NCBI GenBank assembly: GCA_902524895.1 | Contig: CABZFH010000005.1 | Span: 1 to 64,000 of the forward strand | DNA length: 64,000 nucleotides | Reading direction: 5' to 3' | From: an uncultured Alphaproteobacteria bacterium | GTDB lineage: Bacteria; Pseudomonadota; Alphaproteobacteria; Methylaequorales; Methylaequoraceae | In this document: piece after piece, positions 41,154 through 50,895 of the stretch | Layout: every line of letters starts with the position of its first letter | How positions within the stretch are numbered: position 1 is the first letter of the stretch | Program-made: the position numbers and the translations under genes | The notes under the pieces: model-generated | The model's database searches: none | The model's input: the letters and a program-made list of their open reading frames with translations, nothing else | What the model was told of the DNA's origin: nothing

Positions 41154-41975
41154 ATGAGCTCAGATCAAAAACATCCATATCACTTAGTTGATCCTAGTCC
41201 ATGGCCTTTAGTCACAGCTTTTTCAGCTTTACTGATGGCTTGGGGAGGGATAGTCTACATGCATGAAGAAAAATCACTTATTTTTTTGTTAGGATCTCTG
41301 GCGGTAGTATTATCAAGTGTTTTTTGGTGGAGAGATGTTGTTAAAGAGTCTCGTACTGGGATTTACCATAATAAAGTTGTACAGATTGGTTTGCGTTATG
41401 GAATGCTTTTATTTATTGCTTCTGAGGTAATGTTTTTTGCGGCTTGGTTTTGGGCTTTTTTTGATGTTGCTTTATATCCTGGTGTTGATAGTCCTGAATT
41501 GACTGGCAGAATGGAAGCAATCAATGGTATTTTTCCTCCAGAAGAAATTAATTTAATCAATCCATTTGGCATTCCACTTCTCAATACTGTAATCTTACTG
41601 ACGTCGGGTGTTACAATAACTTGGGCTCATCATGCATTGAAAGTTGGCAATAAAAAAAACTTTTTAATTTTTTTATTACTAACTGTCATTTTAGGTGCAA
41701 TTTTTACTGGGTTTCAAGCTTATGAATATATGGTTGCTGAATTCTCCATAGACGAAGGAATTTATCCATCTACATTTTACATGGCTACTGGATTTCATGG
41801 TGCTCATGTACTAATAGGATCAATTTTTTTACTAGTATGTTTTTTTAGAGGATTAGGAGATCACTTTCAGCCAGAAAAGCATTTAGGTTTTGAATTTGCT
41901 GCTTGGTACTGGCACTTTGTTGATGTAGTTTGGTTATTTTTATTCGCTTTTGTTTACTGGTGGGCATCAGTATAG
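41154..41975 (+). CDS. ctaE: Cytochrome c oxidase subunit III
   Basis: HPYHLVDPSPWPLV; FIASEVMFFAAWFWAFF; GFHGAHVLIGSIF; WYWHFVDVVWLFLF. Confidence 0.98.
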   Translation: MSSDQKHPYHLVDPSPWPLVTAFSALLMAWGGIVYMHEEKSLIFLLGSLAVVLSSVFWWRDVVKESRTGIYHNKVVQIGLRYGMLLFIASEVMFFAAWFWAFFDVALYPGVDSPELTGRMEAINGIFPPEEINLINPFGIPLLNTVILLTSGVTITWAHHALKVGNKKNFLIFLLLTVILGAIFTGFQAYEYMVAEFSIDEGIYPSTFYMATGFHGAHVLIGSIFLLVCFFRGLGDHFQPEKHLGFEFAAWYWHFVDVVWLFLFAFVYWWASV

Positions 41976-41984
41976 TCATAAGCA

Positions 41985-42707
41985 ATGAAGTTCAGATTAT
42001 TTGGTATAAAATTATCATATGAACCGAAGTTGGTTCCCTCAATTGCCACACTTTTAGGTTTGGCTATCCTTTTAACACTATCGGGTTGGCAAATTCATAG
42101 GTTAAAATGGAAAGAGAACCTGATAAGTGAAAGAATAAATAGATTTGAAGGAGAATCCTCTAATTTAAAAAACTTCAAAATACCAAGTAATAATGAATTT
42201 AGAAAAATAAGAATTAATGGAAAGTTTTTGAACGATAAAGAGATGTTTATGCCAGCTTTGAGTAAAAACGGTAATAACGGATTTCACATTCTCGTACCGT
42301 TTAGTGATGAAAAAGATAACCTTTTTATTTTTGATACCGGTTGGGTCCCTTCACAAAAAAAAAACCAGCCCATGAGAATCAATAACTTAGACAACTCTTT
42401 TTCTATAAAAGAAGCCGTTATAAGGTTACCAGGTAGAAAGGGAAAATATCAACCTGATAATGAGCCCAATAATAATTTTTGGTTTTTTGTTGACACTGCA
42501 GAAATGTCCAAATTTACAGGACTAAATTTTGAGAAATCTTTTTATCTTGAAGCCGTAAACAACGGACCAAATGGTTTTCCCTTGGGTAGTCAAACTCGAA
42601 TATATATAAGAAACAATCATCTCCAATATGCAATTACATGGTTTTTGATTGCTTGTGGTCTTTTAGGTGTATATTTAACATCAAGTTTAAGTATTACCAA
42701 AAGATAA
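41985..42707 (+). CDS. SURF1 family cytochrome oxidase assembly protein
   Basis: LGLAILLTLSGWQIHRLKWKENLI; two terminal TM helices; RNNHLQYAITWFLIA. Confidence 0.92.
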   Translation: MKFRLFGIKLSYEPKLVPSIATLLGLAILLTLSGWQIHRLKWKENLISERINRFEGESSNLKNFKIPSNNEFRKIRINGKFLNDKEMFMPALSKNGNNGFHILVPFSDEKDNLFIFDTGWVPSQKKNQPMRINNLDNSFSIKEAVIRLPGRKGKYQPDNEPNNNFWFFVDTAEMSKFTGLNFEKSFYLEAVNNGPNGFPLGSQTRIYIRNNHLQYAITWFLIACGLLGVYLTSSLSITKR

Positions 42708-44086
42708 TGCTTTATTCATCTACAAGAGGAAAAGATAAAAACGTAAAGTTTGATGATGTACTTATTAATGGTTTGGCAAAAGATGGAGGTCTTTATGTTC
42801 CAAACAAATTCAAGTATTTCGATCAAAAAGAAATTTTAGGTTTTAAAGACCTAAAATATTATGAACTAGCTTATACCATTACATATGACTTTGTTAAGGA
42901 TTCTATTTCATCACAAGATTATTTAAAAATATGCAAAAAAACATACGAATTTTTTTCTGAAGATAAAATATTATCTCATACTAAATTAGATGATAATGAG
43001 TTTATATTGAATTTATTTCACGGGCCAACGTTGGCATTTAAGGACTTTGCTTTACAATTATTGGGTAACATATACGATTACTTTCTTAAGAAGATGAAAA
43101 CTCAACTCACAATTATTGGAGCTACATCAGGTGATACCGGATCTGCAGCTATTGAAGGTTGTTCTAAATCTAAGTTAATTAAAATATTTATTTTATTTCC
43201 TCATGAAAAAGTTAGTGAGATACAGAGGAGACAAATGACTACGCTTAAAAAAAAAAACGTTTTTAATATTGCTATTAGAGGTGATTTTGACGATTGTCAA
43301 AATTTAGTGAAATCATTATTTGAAAGAAATAATAAAAAAAAAATATTTAATTTTGCAGCTGTTAATTCTATTAATTGGGTAAGAATAATGGGTCAAATTG
43401 TTTATTATTTCTGGTCATATTTAAACAATTGTAGTTACAAAAAAAATGTAAATTTTATTGTTCCAACAGGTAATTTTGGAAATATATATGCTGGATATAT
43501 AGCGAAAAAAATGGGTCTTCCCATAAATAAACTTGTTGTCGCTTCGAATGCTAATGATGTATTACCCAGATTCTATAAAACAGGTCATATGTCAAAGAAG
43601 AAAACGATAAAAACATTAAGTCCTAGTATGGACATTCAAATTTCAAGTAATTTTGAAAGACTTCTATTTGACTTTAGTAAAAATATGAATATCACAGAAC
43701 TATTTAATAACCTTAAGAAAAACGGTAGTTTTTTCGTAAATGATAAGAAGCTTGATGAAATTAAAAATTTTTTTTACTTTGGAAGTGTCTCGGATACAGA
43801 TACTATTAACACAATTAAACAAATATATAATGATTACAAGATTGTAATTGATCCTCACACGGCCGTTGGAATAAGTTTAGGGAGGTCAATTTTAGGCTCT
43901 GAAAATTTAAATACTTATTTAGCAACTGCTCATTATGGAAAATTTATTGACACTATTAATGAATCATTAAAAAGGAAAGTAGATTTACCTAAAAGATTAA
44001 AAAGTCTTAACCAAAAAAAGGAAAAATTTAAAGTTATTGAAAATAATTTAGATTTAATTGAAAACTATATAAGTGAGAACATATAG
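42707..44086 (+). CDS. thrC: Threonine synthase
   Basis: YSSTRGKDKNVKFDDVLINGLAKDGGLYVP; FHGPTLAFKDFALQLLG; GATSGDTGSAAIEG; real start ATG 42707 overlapping the surf1 stop (TAATG). Confidence 0.96.
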   Translation: MLYSSTRGKDKNVKFDDVLINGLAKDGGLYVPNKFKYFDQKEILGFKDLKYYELAYTITYDFVKDSISSQDYLKICKKTYEFFSEDKILSHTKLDDNEFILNLFHGPTLAFKDFALQLLGNIYDYFLKKMKTQLTIIGATSGDTGSAAIEGCSKSKLIKIFILFPHEKVSEIQRRQMTTLKKKNVFNIAIRGDFDDCQNLVKSLFERNNKKKIFNFAAVNSINWVRIMGQIVYYFWSYLNNCSYKKNVNFIVPTGNFGNIYAGYIAKKMGLPINKLVVASNANDVLPRFYKTGHMSKKKTIKTLSPSMDIQISSNFERLLFDFSKNMNITELFNNLKKNGSFFVNDKKLDEIKNFFYFGSVSDTDTINTIKQIYNDYKIVIDPHTAVGISLGRSILGSENLNTYLATAHYGKFIDTINESLKRKVDLPKRLKSLNQKKEKFKVIENNLDLIENYISENI

Positions 44087-44093
44087 TCTAAAT

Positions 44094-44654
44094 TTAGGCA
44101 TTTCCTGAATAAAAAGAAAATTTTGTAAAATCTATACCAGTATTCTTTATTGCGTGATCCCATCTTTTTTCAACATCAATATCAAAAATCAAATCTAATT
44201 TTTCATTCATTTTTATCCAGCTATTTTCTATAAATTCTTTTTCTAATTGACCTGGCCCCCATCCAGCATATCCTAATGAAATGAAAAACTTTCTGGGACC
44301 GTTATTTTCTGCAATATCCTCAAAAATTTTGGTTGAGCAACTAAGATTAATTTGTTTGGAGATTTTTATCGTATCTTTAGTTTTATATTCTTTTGTGTGC
44401 AAAATGAATCCATTGTTTTGACTCATAGGACCGCCAATATGTAAAGAAAATTCTTTTGGATTTGGAATGCTAATATCTAACTGTTGAAATAAATCCTTAC
44501 TATTAACGTTCATAATCTTATAATTAAGTACTATTCCTATTGCTCCGCTTTTGTTGTGATGAGTAATATATATTATACTTTTTGAAAAAAAAATATCCTT
44601 TAATTGTGGCAGTGCACAGATTATATTACCAGAAAGGTATTTTGACTTACTCAT
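44094..44654 (-). CDS. YqgE/AlgH family protein
   Basis: YLSGNIICALPQLKDIFFSKSIIYITHHNKSGAIGIVLN; GPMSQNNGFILH; LGYAGWGPGQLEKE; likely start 44654 rather than 44711. Confidence 0.93.
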   Translation of the reverse strand: MSKSKYLSGNIICALPQLKDIFFSKSIIYITHHNKSGAIGIVLNYKIMNVNSKDLFQQLDISIPNPKEFSLHIGGPMSQNNGFILHTKEYKTKDTIKISKQINLSCSTKIFEDIAENNGPRKFFISLGYAGWGPGQLEKEFIENSWIKMNEKLDLIFDIDVEKRWDHAIKNTGIDFTKFSFYSGNA

Positions 44655-44701
44655 TCGTAAATTATGGCAAAATATTGACTTTTTTTCAAACAGAACATGA
44701 C

Positions 44702-46681
44702 ATGAAATCAATTTTTTATTTTTTCTTTATTTTTTTATGCTTTAATAACTTGCATTCTGATGATCTAGATTTTTCATTTCAAGATCATAGTAATGTAATT
44801 CTACTTAATGAAAGTAAATTAATAAAATTTGAAGGTGACTATTTTTTAGGAATAAAAATTAATTTAAAAGATAAATGGAAAACATACTGGAAAAACCCAG
44901 GAGATTCGGGCGCACCAATACAAGTGTACTTGAAAACCGAAGACTCAGAAAATATTTTAAAAGAATTATTATTTCCTGTTCCAAATAGATATTTTGAATC
45001 AGAAATTGAAACACTAGGTTATGAAAAACAAGCAGTATTTTTAGCTAAAATAATTAAATTAGATGACTCAAATATTCATAAAACTATGCTTACAATGGAT
45101 TATTTGGTTTGCAAAGAGATTTGCATACCTATAACAGTATCCAAAGAACTAAATCTAGATTTTAAAAAAGCTGAGTCTGGTTTATTGAATGAAGATTTTT
45201 TGAATGCTTTCAAAAAAATTCCTGATAAAAACAATAAAGTTTTTAAAATAATTAAAATTGATCAAAAAAATAGTAAAGAAATCGTTGTTCATATAGAAAC
45301 TAATAGGACTTTAGAACAAAAAAAATTAGGAATATTTAATTATTCTCCAGATTTATCATTAAAAAATACTCATTCACTTTCAGATGACTTAATCAGAGTG
45401 AATATAAAATCTGATGAGGTAATCTCATCTAATAACAAAATTGAGCTTTTAATAACTGATGGAGTTGTGGCAGAGGAATTAATGTTGAATTTTGAAAAAT
45501 CCAATGTTGAAACTCTTTTATTGAAAATGATGATTTTTGCATTTCTAGGTGGGATTATTCTAAATTTCATGCCATGTGTTTTACCCGTTATCTCAATAAA
45601 AGTTTTTTCCTACTTAAAATTGATAGGTAATAATAAAAATAGAATACAAAAAGAAATAGCATCAACAATATTTGGTATTACATTTTCTTTTTTTTTAATT
45701 TCACTCATTACTGTTATTTTTAAGACCTTTGGCAATCAAGTAGGCTGGGGTTTACAATTTCAGAATTTTTATTTTCTCAGTTTTTTTTCCATATTACTTT
45801 TCTTTTTTTCTTTGAATCTTCTTGGATATTTTGAGTTTATAATTCCAAGTACTTTAATAAACAAGTTAAACTTTAAAAATGATAATTATTATATTAATTC
45901 ATTTTTAACCGGTTTTTTTGCAACACTTCTCGCAACACCTTGTACTGCCCCATTTTTAGGTACTTCTATGGGTTTTGCACTTACACAAGATAATTATACA
46001 ATATTCTTAATTTTCTTATTTTTATCTTTGGGTTTTTCTCTTCCATATTTTTTGCTTCTTTTTTTTCCAAAAACTTTATTGTTTTTACCTAAACCAGGCT
46101 CATGGTTGATTTTGTTTAAAAAAATTCTTGGCTTTTTGGTTTTACTTACTGCAGTGTGGTTTTTTTATCTTCTAAAATTTAATATTTCTTTTTTGCTTTT
46201 GTTTTCTTTTTTAATACTATTCTCATCCTTTTTTATTGAGAAAAGTTCATCCATTGTAAAAAAAATGTTTTTGATCTCATTCTGTATAATTCCAATAATC
46301 CTGTTATTCTTTTATTTTGATAAAAATGAAAATTCTAAAATATGGACTGCATTCGATGAAAATGTACTTCAATCTTCTATTAATGATAATAATATAGTAT
46401 TTGTAGACATAACTGCTGATTGGTGTTTAACCTGTCAAACAAATAAGATTTTCGTCTTAAATTCAAAGAAAGTGGTTGATTTTTTTAATGAAGAAAATGT
46501 TATACTTTATAGAGGTGATTGGACATACAAGAACCAAAAAATTTTAGCTTACCTAAATAGGAACAAAAGATCAGGAATACCTTTTAATATTGTTTATGGT
46601 CCATCTAATCCTGATGGGTATATACTCCCTGAAATTTTAACAGAAGAAACTATGATTGAAGCTATAAAATTGGTAAAGTAA
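44702..46681 (+). CDS. DsbD/ScsB-type thiol:disulfide interchange protein
   Basis: N-terminal DsbC-like domain, GGIILNFMPCVLPVISIKV, FFATLLATPCTAPFLGTSMGFAL, thioredoxin-like DITADWCLTCQ; likely start ATG 44702. Confidence 0.92.
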   Translation: MKSIFYFFFIFLCFNNLHSDDLDFSFQDHSNVILLNESKLIKFEGDYFLGIKINLKDKWKTYWKNPGDSGAPIQVYLKTEDSENILKELLFPVPNRYFESEIETLGYEKQAVFLAKIIKLDDSNIHKTMLTMDYLVCKEICIPITVSKELNLDFKKAESGLLNEDFLNAFKKIPDKNNKVFKIIKIDQKNSKEIVVHIETNRTLEQKKLGIFNYSPDLSLKNTHSLSDDLIRVNIKSDEVISSNNKIELLITDGVVAEELMLNFEKSNVETLLLKMMIFAFLGGIILNFMPCVLPVISIKVFSYLKLIGNNKNRIQKEIASTIFGITFSFFLISLITVIFKTFGNQVGWGLQFQNFYFLSFFSILLFFFSLNLLGYFEFIIPSTLINKLNFKNDNYYINSFLTGFFATLLATPCTAPFLGTSMGFALTQDNYTIFLIFLFLSLGFSLPYFLLLFFPKTLLFLPKPGSWLILFKKILGFLVLLTAVWFFYLLKFNISFLLLFSFLILFSSFFIEKSSSIVKKMFLISFCIIPIILLFFYFDKNENSKIWTAFDENVLQSSINDNNIVFVDITADWCLTCQTNKIFVLNSKKVVDFFNEENVILYRGDWTYKNQKILAYLNRNKRSGIPFNIVYGPSNPDGYILPEILTEETMIEAIKLVK

Positions 46682-46684
46682 AAT

Positions 46685-47164
46685 ATGAAAATTAAAGAAA
46701 ATGATATGTTACCTGAGATAAATTTTTTTTATTTGGCAAATAATGGACCCAAAAGTATTTCAACTTCAGAGCTTTTCAAAAATAAAAAAATTCTACTTGT
46801 TGGAGTTCCAGGAGCTTTTACACCTACTTGCTCTTTAGAACATCTTCCTGGTTTTATTGAAAATAAAAGTATATTTTACTCCAAAGGCATCGACAAAATA
46901 ATATTTGTTTCAGTTAATGATCCTTTTGTAATTTCTGAATGGGCAAAATCTAAAAACGAGACAGATATTCAATTTATTGGTGATCCTAATGGAGACTTCG
47001 TTAAACAAACAGGTTTGATAATTGATTTGTCAGTTATTGGTCTAGGAACAAGATTATCAAGGTTTGCGATGGTTGTAGACAATATGAGAATATCATTACT
47101 TATAGATGAAGATGGTGGTGATTTAAAACTCAGCGCTGCTGAAAAGGTTTTAGAATCTATTTAA
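46685..47164 (+). CDS. Peroxiredoxin (Prx5/redoxin type)
   Basis: LVGVPGAFTPTCSLEHLPGF; FVSVNDPFVISEWAK. Confidence 0.94.
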   Translation: MKIKENDMLPEINFFYLANNGPKSISTSELFKNKKILLVGVPGAFTPTCSLEHLPGFIENKSIFYSKGIDKIIFVSVNDPFVISEWAKSKNETDIQFIGDPNGDFVKQTGLIIDLSVIGLGTRLSRFAMVVDNMRISLLIDEDGGDLKLSAAEKVLESI

Positions 47165-47609
47165 ATTTTAATGCCTCTATTTGGGCAATTTTGTCTACTT
47201 TATCATTATACTCGTTTCCACTATGACCTTTTACCCAATGCCAATTAATATTCAAATTAGTATTATAAAAATCAATTTTTTTCCATAACTCATAGTTTTT
47301 AACAGGCTTATTATTACTTGTTCGCCATTCATTATTTTTCCAATTATTAATCCAATTTGATATTCCGTTTATTACATACTTACTATCAGTATATAAATTA
47401 ATAACAGCTTCGTTTGATGCTTTTTTTAATGCTTCGATTACTGCCAACATCTCCATCCTATTATTTGTAGTCTTTTTTGAACCACCGGAGATAATTTCTT
47501 CACGTTTATTGATTATAATTATTGCACCCCAACCACCAGCTCCTGGATTACCTAGGCACGCACCGTCAGTGTAAATTACAATTTCTCTGTCATTTTCCAT
47601 ATGCATCAA
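47157..47609 (-). CDS. rnhA: Ribonuclease HI
   Basis: IYTDGACLGNPGAGGWGAII; NNRMEMLAVIEAL; HWVKGHSGNEYNDKVD. Confidence 0.97.
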   Translation of the reverse strand: MMHMENDREIVIYTDGACLGNPGAGGWGAIIIINKREEIISGGSKKTTNNRMEMLAVIEALKKASNEAVINLYTDSKYVINGISNWINNWKNNEWRTSNNKPVKNYELWKKIDFYNTNLNINWHWVKGHSGNEYNDKVDKIAQIEALKFK

Positions 47610-48549
47610 AGCTCTTAATTGATTGATGAAATTTTAGCTTTAAAAAATATTCTTTTGGATCTTTTATAATCACATTACTATCTTTTTTAACATTTAATTT
47701 ATCAAATATTCTTGTCATTAAAAATCTAACTGACGCACCTCTAAGAAAAATATTTAGCATTTTTTTTTCCTGATTAGTTAACTTTCTATGGGTTTCGTAT
47801 CCCTTTAAAATTGAAAGAAACTTTTGTTTATCTAATTCATTGTTTTTAAAAGCCCAAGCATTTAGAAGTATTGCAAGATCATATATTAAAAAATCATAAC
47901 AAGAGAAATAAAAATCAATTATTCCTGATATTTTTCCTTTATCGAATAGAACGTTATCAGGAAATAAATCTGCATGAATTAATCCCTTTGGCAGACTAGC
48001 TATCTTCCATTTTTTTTTGAGATAGTTAATTTCTTTAAGGATTATATTCTGTGAATTAGGTAGAATTAAATTGATTTTTTTGAAACATCTATCATACAAA
48101 TTTTCCCAGCATTCAATGCTAAAATTGTTTTTTTTTTTTTTTAAATATTGATAGTTTCCTGTGTGAAATTTAGCTAAAATTTTTCCAACGTCAAAGCAAT
48201 TTATTTCTTTCCAGGTTTTTAAACATTTACCGTTTATAAAGCTAAAAATTGCAGCTTTTTTGTTGTGAATATCAAATGTTGTATTTTGATCGGTTCTGTA
48301 CAACACGGTAGGGCAATTAATATTTTTTTCATAAGTACTCTGCATCAGTTGAAAATAAAATGGCAAGTCATTTTTTTTCACTCTTTTTTCAAAAATAGTT
48401 AAAATATACTTATTAACATCAGTTATAATTAAATAGTTGGTATTTTCGATTCCTTCTTTAATACCTTTAAACTTTATGAGATTACCAATATTGTATTTTT
48501 CAAGTATGTGCTTGATATCACTTTTATTAAGAATTGAATGTACAGCCAT
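47590..48549 (-). CDS. thrB: Homoserine kinase (ThrB, APH-like)
   Basis: GIENTNYLI; LPKGLIHADLFPDNVLFDKGKISGIIDFYFSCYDFLIYDLAI; MAVHS N-terminus. Confidence 0.92.
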   Translation of the reverse strand: MAVHSILNKSDIKHILEKYNIGNLIKFKGIKEGIENTNYLIITDVNKYILTIFEKRVKKNDLPFYFQLMQSTYEKNINCPTVLYRTDQNTTFDIHNKKAAIFSFINGKCLKTWKEINCFDVGKILAKFHTGNYQYLKKKKNNFSIECWENLYDRCFKKINLILPNSQNIILKEINYLKKKWKIASLPKGLIHADLFPDNVLFDKGKISGIIDFYFSCYDFLIYDLAILLNAWAFKNNELDKQKFLSILKGYETHRKLTNQEKKMLNIFLRGASVRFLMTRIFDKLNVKKDSNVIIKDPKEYFLKLKFHQSIKSFDAYGK

Positions 48550-48554
48550 AAAAA

Positions 48555-49046
48555 CTACAAATCTATTTTAGATTTTATATTTTCAATAGAGGCTTCAATT
48601 ATCAAATTATCTTTTTTTGGATTTAAGTTTTTTTTAATTCTTTTTTCTGTAACATGAATAACATTTTTAATTATTTCATCAGATACTTCTTTTTCAAATC
48701 TATCATTAAGTTGTCTTACTCTTTGATCAAATAATTTATTTTTCTTACTGGTAATATCTTCAACCCGTTCTGAAAACTTTTTTTCTATATTTTCAGAGTC
48801 TTTATCTGCTTTTTTGAACATATTTTCTATATCTTTTTTAACACTATATTGTTTTGTTTTGTATTCCTCCAAAACTTTTGATGCTTCTATCATAAGTTTC
48901 TCTGAATCTTCGATTTCTTTTTTGACATTCTTTATTTTTTCTTCCAAAAGTTCAGCCAAACCCCTTGAAGCAGGCCTAATGATTAAAGCTAAAAAAATTA
49001 TAAATGAAATACTTACCCACAATGTTGAATTATCTAAAACACTCAT
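48555..49046 (-). CDS. atpF: ATP synthase F0 subunit b
   Basis: N-terminal TM helix followed by a long charged helix; in atpI-B-E-F'-F order. Confidence 0.88.
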   Translation of the reverse strand: MSVLDNSTLWVSISFIIFLALIIRPASRGLAELLEEKIKNVKKEIEDSEKLMIEASKVLEEYKTKQYSVKKDIENMFKKADKDSENIEKKFSERVEDITSKKNKLFDQRVRQLNDRFEKEVSDEIIKNVIHVTEKRIKKNLNPKKDNLIIEASIENIKSKIDL

Positions 49047-49603
49047 TTATCTTCAACCATTAATTTTTTAAATTCATTGCTTGAGATTTCATTTTTTTCA
49101 TTAACTATTTTATAATAAATTAGATTAGATATTTCGAAAGAATATTTTGAAACATCATCTATAAATTCATTTTTTTTATCTTTGAGTTGTTCTTCAATTA
49201 GTAAAATTCTTTTCTCTAAATTGAGGTCAATCTCTTTGATTTTTTTTTCTACAAGTTCACTATTTTTCTTAATTAATTCGTTAATATTCTTATCTATTTT
49301 CGTCTTAGCTGACTGAAGTTCATTTTCTGTTTTAAGTTTCAAACTATTAGCCTCTGCATTGATTCTTTCAGCATTTTCAATCAAATTTTCAACTTTGTTT
49401 TCTCTTAGTATTCTTATTTTCTCAATTTTTGGGATAAAAAAAAAGTTAATTATTAAAAATAATGAGGCAAATGTAAGTATTAGCCAGAATGTTTGAGACA
49501 CGTATGATGAAGGGTCTAATTGAGGCATTCCACTTTCAGCATATATCTTAGTTGAATAAGAATATGCTGAAAAAAAAAAAATTTTTTTAAAAAACTTATT
49601 CAT
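49043..49603 (-). CDS. ATP synthase F0 subunit b'
   Basis: GMPQLDPSSYVSQTFWLILTFASLFLIINFFFIPKIEKI; start probably ATG 49603 (listed 49636 overlaps atpE). Confidence 0.9.
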   Translation of the reverse strand: MNKFFKKIFFFSAYSYSTKIYAESGMPQLDPSSYVSQTFWLILTFASLFLIINFFFIPKIEKIRILRENKVENLIENAERINAEANSLKLKTENELQSAKTKIDKNINELIKKNSELVEKKIKEIDLNLEKRILLIEEQLKDKKNEFIDDVSKYSFEISNLIYYKIVNEKNEISSNEFKKLMVEDK

Positions 49604-49607
49604 TAAT

Positions 49608-49835
49608 TTAAAAAACAAATAATAGAAGTAGTGCAATAATCAAAGCAAACAATGCCAATGCTTCTACTAATGCGAATCCTAACATTGTCATTGTAAATAC
49701 GTGTTCTCTCGCTCCTGGATTTCTTCCAACAGCAGATATAAATGCAGCAAAAATATTACCTATACCAATACCTGAACCAATAACCCCTAAAACAGCAATG
49801 CCAGCACCTAAAAGTTTCGCAGCTTCAATATCCAT
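49608..49835 (-). CDS. atpE: ATP synthase F0 subunit c
   Basis: GAGIAVLGVIGSGIGIGNIFAAFISAVGRNP; GFALVEALALFALIIALLLLF. Confidence 0.98.
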   Translation of the reverse strand: MDIEAAKLLGAGIAVLGVIGSGIGIGNIFAAFISAVGRNPGAREHVFTMTMLGFALVEALALFALIIALLLLFVF

Positions 49836-49862
49836 ATTTTTCTCCTTTGTTAAGTTGATAGA

Positions 49863-50603
49863 TTAATGCAAATGTATTGCATCGTTTATATATAAACAAG
49901 TTAATATTGCAAATACATAAGCTTGTAAAAAAGCAATTACAATTTCTAGCCCAGTAAGCGCGACCAGAAAAGCTAACGGTAGTGCGCCGCCAATTATAAA
50001 AGAATTGGCTCCTAAAACAAACACGAAACCACCAATAACTTTTAGAAGCGTGTGTCCTGCCATCATATTCGCAAAAAGTCTTACAGATAAACTGACTGGT
50101 CTAGATATATATGAAATTATTTCAATAGGAACAAGTAATAACAACATTGGTTTAGGAACTCCACTCGGAGCAAAAAAACCTAGAAATTTAAATAATCCAT
50201 GCTTAAAAATTGCAATGAAAGTAGCTACAAGAAATATAAAAAATGCTATTGCAAAGGTAACAATAATATGGCTTGTCCACGTAAAACTTAAAGGCATCAT
50301 TCCAACTAAGTTACCAATTAAAATGAAAAAAAATAAAGTAAAAATGAACGGTAAGTACCTTAAACCCTCTTTACCAATATTATCTCCAATCATATTACTA
50401 ATAAATTCGTAACTAAGTTCAACAAGAGCTTGAATTTTGCTAGGAACAATTTTTAGATTCTTTAATCCAAAAAATAATATAGTTAAGATAAAAACTACAG
50501 ATAGAACCATTGCCAATGATGAATTTGTAAAAGAAATATCAAAATCACCAACGTTTAAGTGGATAAGTTTATTTATTTCAAATTGAGCTAAAGGACTTGC
50601 CAT
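49863..50603 (-). CDS. atpB: ATP synthase F0 subunit a
   Basis: PISLSVRLFANMMAGHTLLKV-type motif (RPVSLSVRLFANMMAGH); ALTGLEIVIAFLQAYVFAILTCLYINDAIHLH. Confidence 0.98.
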   Translation of the reverse strand: MASPLAQFEINKLIHLNVGDFDISFTNSSLAMVLSVVFILTILFFGLKNLKIVPSKIQALVELSYEFISNMIGDNIGKEGLRYLPFIFTLFFFILIGNLVGMMPLSFTWTSHIIVTFAIAFFIFLVATFIAIFKHGLFKFLGFFAPSGVPKPMLLLLVPIEIISYISRPVSLSVRLFANMMAGHTLLKVIGGFVFVLGANSFIIGGALPLAFLVALTGLEIVIAFLQAYVFAILTCLYINDAIHLH

Positions 50604-50604
50604 T

Positions 50605-50895
50605 TTATTTTTTTTTCTTTTTTTCTAAATTAATAAATGAACGATACATTTTCACAAAGCCAGCTGCAACACCTAGTAACAAAAAAATTAAAAAAAATAT
50701 TGGTTTAGTTGAAAATAATTTATCCATTCCAAGACCAATCATAATACCTACAAAAATACTTGCTATAAGATCAATTGATATTTTCAATCCAGGTCCAAGC
50801 ATACCGGAGGTATGTACATTACTTTTAAATCCAATATTTTTATTTTGTTTAAATTCATTAATCTTTTTTTTTAATTCTTCATTTTTATCTTGCAT
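50605..50895 (-). CDS. atpI: AtpI/AtpZ-like F0 assembly protein
   Basis: Two-TM small protein upstream of atpB; GLGMDKLFSTKPIFFLIFLLLGVAAGFVKMYR. Confidence 0.85.
   Translation of the reverse strand: MQDKNEELKKKINEFKQNKNIGFKSNVHTSGMLGPGLKISIDLIASIFVGIMIGLGMDKLFSTKPIFFLIFLLLGVAAGFVKMYRSFINLEKKKKK

Noticed and set aside
42638-42706. Extended ThrC N-terminus
   Set aside because: The region is the 3' end of surf1; the ThrC-typical start YSSTRG follows ATG 42707.
48128-48142. 15-nt T run as a transcription terminator
   Set aside because: Lies inside thrB as an AAA-lysine cluster with no adjacent GC-rich hairpin.
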